DNA of 12,262 nucleotides, from NCBI GenBank assembly GCA_026692885.1, contig JAPLNJ010000899.1, forward strand, positions 1 to 12,262, given 5' to 3'. This document shows positions 7,443-12,262 of the stretch, piece after piece (within the stretch, counting starts at the first letter, position 1; each line of letters starts with the position of its first letter). Below the pieces are notes generated by a model that was not told the DNA's origin, did not search any database, and saw only the letters and a list, made by a program, of their open reading frames with translations. The translations under genes and the position numbers were made by a program. This DNA is from Planctomycetota bacterium (GTDB lineage: Bacteria; Planctomycetota; Planctomycetia; Pirellulales; Pirellulaceae).

Positions 7443-7568
7443 GGCCTTGATCGGAAAGTTGCGCAAAATGCTAGCTGCGGATCATCGTAACCCGACACGT
7501 CAGCGAGGAAACGCCGCTCTTCCTCGCTGACGCGTCGGGTTACGATGCGCAACCTTATGATCAAGGCC
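7443..7568 (+). mobile_element. Palindromic MITE-like element, copy 3, different interior, 9-bp duplication
   Basis: The element is 126 bp. The left end reads GGCCTTGATCGGAAAG then TTGCGCAAAATGCTAGC; the inverted right end starts GGCCTTGATCATAAGG. It is flanked by an exact direct repeat, TGCTTTCCG, at 7434-7442 and 7569-7577. The interior is not the hairpin of copies 1, 2 and 4. Instead 7484-7510 pairs with 7520-7546 (27-nt arms, one mismatch), the CGTAACCCGACRCGTCAGCG type of palindrome. One minus-strand frame is open throughout (TRRVSEEERR), but nothing supports expression. Confidence 0.9.
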
Positions 7569-7602
7569 TGCTTTCCGCTACTATTTCAGCGGCCTTCGCG
7601 GC

Positions 7603-7646
7603 CGCGCAGAAATAACTTGAGCAATTGACCAACTTATTTCTGCGCG
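7603..7646. repeat. 13-bp inverted repeat
   Basis: CGCGCAGAAATAA at 7603-7615 is perfectly complementary to 7634-7646, with an 18-nt spacer. It begins about 25 bases beyond the duplication of copy 3 and is part of the gene-free palindrome island. Confidence 0.7.
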
Positions 7647-7653
7647 GGAACTT

Positions 7654-7718
7654 CGTAGGCACGCGCGTGGGTCAGCCCACATATCGGGGTCGCGCCCAAA
7701 GTCCCGCGCGTGCCTACG
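7654..7718. repeat. 14-bp inverted repeat upstream of the UroD-like gene
   Basis: CGTAGGCACGCGCG at 7654-7667 is perfectly complementary to 7705-7718, with a 37-nt spacer. With its neighbours it fills the 7127-7800 intergenic region, in which I see no gene and no convincing promoter. Confidence 0.7.
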
Positions 7719-7800
7719 GCGTGCGGTTAAACGAGCCAATGCCAACCGCGTGCGGTATCGTCCCAGGAATAGAATAGATCGTGACTGCTTGGAGGGTTCT

Positions 7801-8298
7801 ATGAATTCACGCCAGCGTGTGGCCAGGGCGATGCGGCACGAGATCCCCGATCGCGTGCCGGTGATGTGCCAGTTAGCTCTCGGACATTTCTTTGTCCACA
7901 GCGTGCATGCACCGGCCGATATCTGGTTCGACAGCGACGTGTTCGTCCGCACGCTCCGCGAGTTCCAGCAACGGTATCGGTTCGATGGGTTCCTGATCAA
8001 CCTGCCCGGGAGACCGCCGGACTGGAAGCGATTTCTAACCGATCAGCGTTGCGCGAACGGCCAAACTACGCTGACTTGGCAGGCTGGATGGGTGACTACG
8101 TTCCCCGCGGATGACAATCCGCACACCACGCGAGCCGACGGCGGAGATCTGCCTCGCGCCGACGTGACGCAGGTCGATCCGTCGAATCCGGCTACCTACC
8201 GTCTGCCGGGATATCTCTGGAATATCTGGCATGCGCCGTCACTGTTCGATATCCCTGCGGATGCCGACCTGACCGACCCCGCGGCGTATCCCGTTTGA
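7801..8298 (+). CDS. UroD-superfamily protein, N-terminal part of a frameshifted gene
   Basis: The start is ATG 7801, because GGAGGG (7791-7796) sits at proper spacing just before it; earlier in-frame starts have no such site. MNSRQRVARAMRHEIPDRVPV is the usual opening of UroD-like corrinoid methyltransferases (a helix, then the PDRVPV turn). The arginine-rich substrate motif of true uroporphyrinogen decarboxylase HemE is absent. The frame ends early, at TGA 8296-8298, after DPAAYPV. The rest of the fold continues one frame away from 8295. Restoring one base gives a 392-residue protein, a normal family length. As it stands, this 165-residue piece has only about half of the barrel and is unlikely to be active. 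Confidence 0.72.
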   Translation: MNSRQRVARAMRHEIPDRVPVMCQLALGHFFVHSVHAPADIWFDSDVFVRTLREFQQRYRFDGFLINLPGRPPDWKRFLTDQRCANGQTTLTWQAGWVTTFPADDNPHTTRADGGDLPRADVTQVDPSNPATYRLPGYLWNIWHAPSLFDIPADADLTDPAAYPV

Positions 8299-8978
8299 CG
8301 CGTGGCTTGCGTGTCGCTCGAGCGGCCTGTCCCGATGTTTCGGTGCACGTGGAAGTCTTCTCGCCGCTGACACATTTGCTGGAGTTGTTCGGCTATCAAG
8401 CGGCGTTGCTGGCACTGCTCGATACGCCGGACCTCTGCCACTGTTTGTTGGACCGTTTCACGGGCCTGGTGACGGCCCAGGTGCAGTGCTACGGAGCCTG
8501 CGCACCGGACGCGATCCTGATCAGTTCGGCATTTGCAGGGGCAGGGTTCATCAGCCGTGACATGTACCGCGAGTTCGTCCTGCCGTACGAGCAACGCGTC
8601 GTGGCCGCCATTCGCGAGTTCGCGATCCCGGCCTACACGCACACTTGTGGCGCCATCGGCGACCGACTGGATCTGATGGCGGAAACGGGTCTCGACGGCC
8701 TCGACACGCTCGACCCGCCGCCACTGGGCACCGTCGACCTCGCCCAAGCGAAGGCTGAGTACGGAGCCCGCTTGTTCTTCAAAGGCAACCTTGATGCGGT
8801 CAACGAAATGCTCCGTGCCGACGACCAGCAATTCCAGCAGGCGGTGCTCGAACGTCTGCGGATCGGCAAGCCGGGGTCGGGATATATCCTCTCCTCCGCC
8901 TGTTCGGTCGCTCCGCACGTGGCTCCGCAACGCTTGCTCATGCTGAGCGAGCTAGCCGAACAGTACGGCCAGTACTAA
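8295..8978 (+). CDS. UroD-superfamily protein, C-terminal part with zinc-ligand motif
   Basis: This frame carries the C-terminal half of the TIM barrel begun at 7801. Counted from TTG 8295, His116-Thr-Cys118 (YTHTCGAIGD) and Cys203 (ILSSACSVAPH) match the His-X-Cys...Cys zinc site of MtaA/MtbA-type methylcobamide methyltransferases. GLDGLDTLDPPP and LFFKGNLDAV are also family-typical. The likely role is methyl transfer between a corrinoid or thiol and an unknown substrate, in the cytoplasm, rather than haem synthesis. TTG 8295 overlaps the upstream TGA (TTGA), so coupled translation is formally possible. A lost T in GTTTTGACG is simpler, because homologues would read through Val-Leu here. The gene stops at TAA 8976-8978, overlapping a minus-strand stop. 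Confidence 0.72.
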   Translation: MTRGLRVARAACPDVSVHVEVFSPLTHLLELFGYQAALLALLDTPDLCHCLLDRFTGLVTAQVQCYGACAPDAILISSAFAGAGFISRDMYREFVLPYEQRVVAAIREFAIPAYTHTCGAIGDRLDLMAETGLDGLDTLDPPPLGTVDLAQAKAEYGARLFFKGNLDAVNEMLRADDQQFQQAVLERLRIGKPGSGYILSSACSVAPHVAPQRLLMLSELAEQYGQY

Positions 8979-9259
8979 GAGATTTGGCGAATCTCCGTGA
9001 TGACCTCGGCCGTCGTACGAAGCCGGGCGAACTTGCGCCGCCAGATCTCGGCCTTGATCATAACGTTGCGCAAAACGCTAGCAGCAGGAGGTCCGGGTGG
9101 CTGGGGCAGAGTGCAGCGATGCCCCAGAAACCGGGTACTGGGGCTTCGCTTAGGCTCAGCCACCAGCCACCCGGGCTGCTGCTGGCACTGACGGCTGTCC
9201 GCAACGTTACGATCAAGGCCCCAGATCTCGAAGCAGGCTTCCTGCGACAGGGGGAGCAT
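8975..9259 (-). CDS. Small ORF containing mobile element copy 4 in frame
   Basis: This is a doubtful gene. The ATG at 9259 directly follows the TAG of the upstream gene (TAGATG), in the same frame, so reinitiation is possible. The middle about 60 of 94 residues are encoded by the mobile element at 9050-9220 plus one duplication. Removing those 180 bp gives a clean 34-residue frame starting MLPLSQEACFEIWRRKF and ending EVITEIRQIS. The flanks look protein-like, while the element-derived middle does not. Alternatives are a former C-terminal extension of the upstream gene, or no gene at all. The function is unknown. Confidence 0.3.
   Translation of the reverse strand: MLPLSQEACFEIWGLDRNVADSRQCQQQPGWLVAEPKRSPSTRFLGHRCTLPQPPGPPAASVLRNVMIKAEIWRRKFARLRTTAEVITEIRQIS
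9050..9220 (+). mobile_element. Palindromic MITE-like element, copy 4, with 9-bp target-site duplication
   Basis: The element is 171 bp. The left end reads GGCCTTGATCATAACG then TTGCGCAAAACGCTAGC; the inverted right end reads GGCCTTGATCGTAACG. It is flanked by CCAGATCTC at 9041-9049 and 9221-9229. The interior has the GGGTGGCTGG / CCAGCCACCC outer stem and is nearly identical to copy 1. Insert plus duplication is 180 bp, so the small minus-strand frame around it stays open. Confidence 0.92.
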
Positions 9260-9820
9260 CTACGCAGCCTTCCGCACCGATCGCATCGCGGCGTCGGCCA
9301 GCTGCTGCACATCGCGGCCTTCCAACCGCACGAACCGCGTCTGGCGGCCGCCCTGGGTTGCCTCCTCGCGGAAGATCAACGAGCGGTCGTGAATCATTCG
9401 CGGCACCAACGACCAGGCCCGGGCCATCGCTTCCGGATCCTGATCGGATCCCACGACCAACAGGTCCGTCCCGGCCAACGAATTCGCGGTCCGGGCCAGG
9501 GCCATGTAGGGATCTCCCGGCGCCAGTTGGACGCAGGGAGTCAGACGTTTGAACTCCATGTAAGCGACCTTGAGCTTGATCTGCGGTTGACCGACCGGTC
9601 GCGCCTCAAACAGATCGACGCCGGTGTAGCGGATCGTCTCGGCGGGGGAGAACTGTTTTGCCACGCGGATCATCCGCTGAGCTCGTTGAGCATCACCTAC
9701 GCCCAATTCGACGATGCTGTGAACTTGGTGACGACGAATGGCTCGATAGATGATGCGATCGGCGGAGGGTTGGGAAAGGTAGGCAAGGCAAGCGTACTTC
9801 AGATGACTCCACTGACTCAT
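9260..9820 (-). CDS. Conserved-looking hypothetical protein with SAM-methyltransferase-like fold
   Basis: The start is taken as ATG 9820, which has AAGGA about nine bases upstream; an earlier ATG at 9871 adds 17 unlikely residues. The product is 186 residues with no signal peptide. IVELGVGDAQRAQRM (about 36-50) resembles the glycine-rich motif I of class I methyltransferases, and YTGVDLFEA (65-73) resembles the acidic motif II. TDLLVVGSDQD (118-128) fits a later beta-strand. The substrate is unknown and catalytic residues cannot be named. It is transcribed away from leuA, and its stop is followed at once by an in-frame ATG of a small doubtful ORF. Confidence 0.7.
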   Translation of the reverse strand: MSQWSHLKYACLAYLSQPSADRIIYRAIRRHQVHSIVELGVGDAQRAQRMIRVAKQFSPAETIRYTGVDLFEARPVGQPQIKLKVAYMEFKRLTPCVQLAPGDPYMALARTANSLAGTDLLVVGSDQDPEAMARAWSLVPRMIHDRSLIFREEATQGGRQTRFVRLEGRDVQQLADAAMRSVRKAA

Positions 9821-9858
9821 CGTCGCATTCCTTTGCGGCGGAGGTGTCTGTACAGAGG

Positions 9859-9897
9859 GTGCTTCACACACCGCGTCCCGTATGGCCCGTGAAGCAC
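9859..9897. promoter_or_regulatory. 9-bp inverted repeat between divergent genes
   Basis: GTGCTTCAC (9859-9867) is perfectly complementary to GTGAAGCAC (9889-9897), with a 21-base spacer. It lies just upstream of the minus-strand gene starting at 9820. It could be a two-half-site operator or an mRNA hairpin; no regulator is encoded nearby. Confidence 0.3.
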
Positions 9898-9963
9898 GTC
9901 ACTAGACAGGATTTCGGACGGGGCGATTGGGTAAATCGAGCAGAATTGTGAAAGTTTGGGAGC

Positions 9964-9992
9964 TTGACCGCAAACCCAGCCTCGGCTATTGT
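9964..9992 (+). promoter_or_regulatory. Predicted sigma-70-type promoter of leuA
   Basis: TTGACC (-35, 9964-9969) and TATTGT (-10, 9987-9992) are separated by exactly 17 bases. The expected start near 9999 leaves about 45 nt before the leader peptide and about 140 nt before the attenuator, a sensible layout for an attenuated operon. Confidence 0.6.
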
Positions 9993-10043
9993 TCTTTGGA
10001 TACGTTTTACAGAAAGCGGTGCCCTCCGACCGACAATAGAGCG

Positions 10044-10103
10044 ATGATGAACGCGATGCTAAGCCTACTGCCGTTGTTGTTGCTGGCCGGACCAGGGCCG
10101 TAG
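10044..10103 (+). CDS. leuL: Leucine-rich leader peptide of leuA (attenuation leader)
   Basis: ATG 10044 to TAG 10101-10103 encodes MMNAMLSLLPLLLLAGPGP, 19 residues with seven leucines, four of them consecutive (TTG TTG TTG CTG at 10074-10085). Two leucines are CTA, a codon I could not find in frame in leuA itself, as expected for a sensor. A terminator follows 36 bases after the stop, and leuA follows that. No strong Shine-Dalgarno site is seen, and ATG 10047 could also serve as start. The role is inferred: ribosome stalling at leucine codons when charged tRNA-Leu is scarce would allow leuA transcription. The symbol is by analogy with the enterobacterial leu leader. Confidence 0.75.
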   Translation: MMNAMLSLLPLLLLAGPGP

Positions 10104-10138
10104 GGGAGGATTGCGTCGCAACGCATCAGCGAACCACC

Positions 10139-10165
10139 CCCGGGGCCCCTGCCTCGGGTTTTTTT
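10139..10165 (+). terminator. Attenuator: intrinsic terminator in the leuA leader
   Basis: CCCGGGG (10139-10145) pairs with CCTCGGG (10152-10158; one G-U pair) around CCCCTG, followed by seven T (10159-10165). It lies between the leucine-rich leader and leuA, so it must be conditionally bypassed. A competing pairing is possible between CAGGGCC at 10093-10099 in the end of the leader ORF and GGCCCCTG at 10144-10151. A further small hairpin lies at 10109-10127. Confidence 0.78.
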
Positions 10166-10216
10166 GTTTCTTGATCCGTTCTCATTCCTGTTCTGCAAAG
10201 AAAGACGATTCGCGCC

Positions 10217-11740
10217 ATGAGTGAACTCAAACCGATCCGGATTTTCGACACCACCCTGCGAGACGGCGAACAGTCGCCGGGGGCCAGCATGAACCTGCAC
10301 GAGAAGATGGAGATCGCCCAAGCGTTGGTGGAATTGGGCGTCGACATCATCGAGGCGGGCTTTCCGATCGCTTCCCCAGGCGATTTCGAAGCGGTCCGGG
10401 AGATCGCCAGGACGGTCCGCGGCACCACCGTGTGCGGCCTGGCTCGCTGCAGCGACAAGGACATCGACCGGGCGTGGGAGGCCCTGAAGCACGCCGAGCA
10501 TCCCCGGATCCACGTATTCCTGGCGACCAGTGCCATTCACCGGGAATTCAAGTTGCGCATGACTACGGATGAGATCGTCCAGCGGGCGATCGAGGGCGTG
10601 CGACGGGCCGTCAGCTACTGCGACGACGTTGAGTTCTCGCCGGAAGACGCGGCGCGCACGGAGCACGACTTCCTGTGCCGTGTCGTGGAGGCCGCGATCA
10701 CCGCGGGAGCCACGACGGTCAACATCCCGGACACGGTCGGCTACGCGACGCCGACCCACATGGGCCAGACGATCGCCATGCTCCGCAATCGGGTGCCTAA
10801 CATCGACAAGGCGGTGATCAGCGTGCATTGCCACGACGATCTCGGACTGGCCGTGGCCAATAGCCTGGCCGCCGTGGAGCACGGCGCCGGTCAGGTCGAA
10901 TGCACCATCAACGGGATCGGCGAGCGGGCCGGCAACTGTTCGCTGGAGGAAATCGTGATGGCGCTCAAGACTCGCAGCGACTACTACCGTTGCACCACCG
11001 GGATCCACACGCAGCGACTGGTGCCCACCAGTCGGCTGGTGGCTGTGATCACGGGGATCCAGGTCCAACGCAATAAAGCCATCGTCGGCCGCAACGCCTT
11101 TGCACATGAGGCTGGCATCCACCAGGACGGCATGCTGAAGGAACCGACGACGTACGAAATCATGCGCCCGGAAGACGTCGGCTTCGCCAAGACCGATCTG
11201 GTGCTGGGCAAACACAGCGGCCGTGCGGCCCTGAGTGACCGCGTCAAAGCCTTGGGCTTTCATCTGACCGGGGAACAACTGCAGACGGTCTTCGAGGGCT
11301 TCAAGAAACTCGCCGACCGCAAGAAAGAGATCTACGAAGGCGACATCGTGGCCTTGATCGAAGAACAACTGCATGGCGTACCGAACGAGGACTGGACGCT
11401 GATCTCGTTCGAGGCGCACTCCGGGACAGGCTCGACACCGCGGGTCAAGCTGACTCTGCGCCGCGGCGTGCAAGAGTTCAGCGAGGACTTGTCCGCGGGC
11501 GATGGGCCGATTGATGCGGCTTTCGCGGCGATCGAAAAAATCACCGGGCTGAAACTGGTCTGTAAGGACTTCGAAGCCCGCGCCGCTTCGGTCGGCCACG
11601 ATGCACACTGCGAGGCCACGCTGGAAATCGAAGACAGCGGCCAGCCCTATCGCGGCCGAGGCATTTCCACCGACACGGTCGAAGCCGCCATCAAGGCGAT
11701 CCTGAACGCGGTCAATCGCATCTCGATGGCCCGGCGGTGA
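10217..11740 (+). CDS. leuA: 2-isopropylmalate synthase
   Basis: The enzyme condenses acetyl-CoA with 2-oxoisovalerate, the first committed step of leucine synthesis, in the cytoplasm. The 507-residue product from ATG 10217 shows the DRE-TIM barrel start IFDTTLRDGEQSPG (residues 9-22; metal ligand Asp11). The HxH metal motif SVHCHDDLG has His204 and His206. GERAGNCSLEE follows at 236-245, with Asn240 as the further metal ligand. HEAGIHQDG (297-305) and GKHSGRAAL (331-339) are also in place. A C-terminal LeuA dimer/regulatory domain (about 390-505) implies leucine feedback inhibition. The length is normal and nothing is broken. Expression is probably controlled by the leader peptide and attenuator at 10044-10165. 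No other leu gene follows within the window. Confidence 0.96.
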   Translation: MSELKPIRIFDTTLRDGEQSPGASMNLHEKMEIAQALVELGVDIIEAGFPIASPGDFEAVREIARTVRGTTVCGLARCSDKDIDRAWEALKHAEHPRIHVFLATSAIHREFKLRMTTDEIVQRAIEGVRRAVSYCDDVEFSPEDAARTEHDFLCRVVEAAITAGATTVNIPDTVGYATPTHMGQTIAMLRNRVPNIDKAVISVHCHDDLGLAVANSLAAVEHGAGQVECTINGIGERAGNCSLEEIVMALKTRSDYYRCTTGIHTQRLVPTSRLVAVITGIQVQRNKAIVGRNAFAHEAGIHQDGMLKEPTTYEIMRPEDVGFAKTDLVLGKHSGRAALSDRVKALGFHLTGEQLQTVFEGFKKLADRKKEIYEGDIVALIEEQLHGVPNEDWTLISFEAHSGTGSTPRVKLTLRRGVQEFSEDLSAGDGPIDAAFAAIEKITGLKLVCKDFEARAASVGHDAHCEATLEIEDSGQPYRGRGISTDTVEAAIKAILNAVNRISMARR

Positions 11741-11746
11741 GGGGTG

Positions 11747-11874
11747 ACGCCGTTAAGCATTTTGGTAGCCGAATTCGCCAGAATTCGGGTGTTTGGCGCG
11801 AATCCGCGAAGTCTGGCAACTTCGGCTACGACGTACGTGCCGGTTTTTGCCCGCACCAAAATCCTTAACGGCGT
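11747..11874. mobile_element. Palindromic element with 20-bp terminal inverted repeats
   Basis: ACGCCGTTAAGCATTTTGGT (11747-11766) is complementary to 11855-11874 with one mismatch. Inside, 11764-11788 pairs imperfectly with 11807-11829 (GTAGCCGAA...TTCGGCTAC). Similar but inexact GGTGAGGG strings flank it (11736-11743 and 11877-11884), which may be a duplication remnant. It starts six bases after the leuA stop and may serve as its transcript end. It belongs to a different family from copies 1-4, and mobility is an inference. Confidence 0.65.
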
Positions 11875-11882
11875 TGGGTGAG

Positions 11883-11898
11883 GGTGACACGGTGACAC
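11883..11898. repeat. Short tandem repeat GGTGACAC x2
   Basis: Two exact adjacent copies of GGTGACAC lie between the palindromic element after leuA and the protein remnant. Similar GTGACA-rich strings are common between planctomycete genes. No function is suggested. Confidence 0.5.
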
Positions 11899-11900
11899 GC

Positions 11901-12098
11901 CTGGGTGGCTGGCAGTCGGAGTGGGAGGGCGACGCGCCGAAACCCTCAGAACCGCCGCAACGGATTGAGCCGGTGCCGGACAAACGCCGTTTTGAAATCA
12001 CCTGGCCGAACGTGGTTCGCGTCGACCACGTGTACACGCCGACGTTAACGCTGGACCTGGATCGCGTCGACGTGTTGGAGATCGACGCCAGTCTTTGA
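11901..12098 (+). pseudogene. Protein remnant, possibly from a type III restriction/helicase protein
   Basis: About 65 codons of protein-like sequence are open to TGA 12096-12098. They include RIEPVPDKRRFEITWPNVV and VDHVYTPTLTLDLDRVDVLEI. The string resembles, from memory, an internal part of BPTD_3080-type DEAD/DEAH restriction endonuclease subunits (F-E-I-x-W/F-P-x-V followed by a TLDLD-like strand). That attribution is tentative. There is no start codon or ribosome site; the in-frame ATG at 11793 lies inside the palindromic element. Both ends of the parent gene are missing, so it appears to be debris of a lost accessory gene. Confidence 0.4.
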
Positions 12099-12130
12099 CG
12101 TTGCGCATTTCCCATGCTTTGCCGTAGAAG

Positions 12131-12150
12131 CTCCCGGCGTGAGCCGGGAG
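12131..12150. repeat. Compact hairpin near the window end
   Basis: CTCCCGGC (12131-12138) pairs perfectly with GCCGGGAG (12143-12150) around a GTGA tetraloop. No T-run follows. The surrounding 12099-12262 shows no gene that I can support and looks like more palindromic intergenic DNA. Confidence 0.55.
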
Positions 12151-12262
12151 AGTCGTCCCGCCCCGCACCAAGCCCCGAGCCGCGCCCGCCCGATGGAAGC
12201 CGCCCGCGTAAGCAGGCCGGAGCCACCCGCCCGACACCAATTGACGCGGCGTCGTCCAGGTG

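Noticed and set aside
7268..7564. 98-codon minus-strand frame with TRRVSEEE- and SFQLAN-like strings
   Set aside because: It is the translation of two palindromic repeats and copy 3; such peptides are a known source of over-prediction in planctomycetes.
8290..8300. Programmed -1 ribosomal frameshift in the UroD-like gene
   Set aside because: CCCGTTTGA does not form a canonical X-XXY-YYZ slippery heptamer and no stimulating structure is evident; a lost T is simpler.
8196..8930. Minus-strand frame of 244 codons opposite the UroD-like gene
   Set aside because: It mirrors the coding strand, which carries the recognisable UroD-fold motifs.
8984..9892. 302-codon plus-strand frame across copy 4 and the SAM-fold-like gene
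   Set aside because: It is antisense to the gene at 9260-9820 and is partly mobile-element sequence; no ribosome site or recognisable motif.
10007..11608. Long open frame (533 codons) on the minus strand opposite leuA
   Set aside because: It is the mirror of the leuA codon pattern in G+C-rich DNA, has no domain-like features, and leuA is unambiguous on the other strand.
12099..12115. Possible fifth, degenerate terminal repeat (GACGTTGCGCA)
   Set aside because: Only about eleven bases match the inner part of the terminal repeat; no GGCCTTGATC end and no partner within the window.
1..12262. CRISPR array, tRNA or rRNA gene
   Set aside because: The repeats are inverted and dispersed, with no regular repeat-spacer pattern; no cloverleaf with acceptor and T-arm or rRNA-like stretch was seen on either strand.

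Overview
The window looks like a G+C-rich planctomycete chromosome segment, most likely of the Pirellulales. Three things suggest this: a very long secretin with many tandem N-type modules; lipoprotein and BON-domain families of a kind I associate with planctomycetes; and intergenic DNA full of palindromic repeats whose chance translations (TRRVSE-, LSLSEAPVPGFW-, SFQLAN-like) are typical of that phylum. The lineage is inferred from recognition, not from a search.

Layout. 1-127 is the truncated end of a mobile palindromic element. 296-3997 encodes an outer-membrane secretin. 3998-4456 is intergenic and holds a long imperfect palindrome, a perfect 23-bp hairpin and a second mobile element. 4457-5950 encodes a lipoprotein. 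It converges on two minus-strand genes for secreted BON-domain proteins (5300-6151 and 6305-7126). A 53-bp tandem duplication in the convergent overlap shifts the frame of both the lipoprotein and the proximal BON gene. 7127-7800 has no gene and is a row of palindromes including a third mobile element. 7801-8978 is a UroD-superfamily gene, zinc/corrinoid-methyltransferase-like, split by a one-base frameshift. A fourth mobile element (9050-9220) sits between it and a minus-strand SAM-fold-like gene (9260-9820). Then come a leucine-rich leader peptide, an attenuator terminator and leuA (10217-11740). The end holds another palindromic element and a short protein remnant that resembles part of a restriction helicase.

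Functional reading. The secretin, lipoprotein and BON proteins all carry export signals and probably belong to one envelope module. The leuA leader looks like classical ribosome-mediated leucine attenuation.

Main discovery. Four copies of one small non-autonomous element are present, three of them complete. Their termini read GGCCTTGATCATAA...TTGCGCA. Every complete copy is flanked by an exact 9-bp target-site duplication. All three lengths (162, 126, 171 bp) are multiples of three. The internal palindrome is exchangeable, and one copy lies in frame inside a small open reading frame. They resemble MITEs and behave like the in-frame palindromic elements of Rickettsia.
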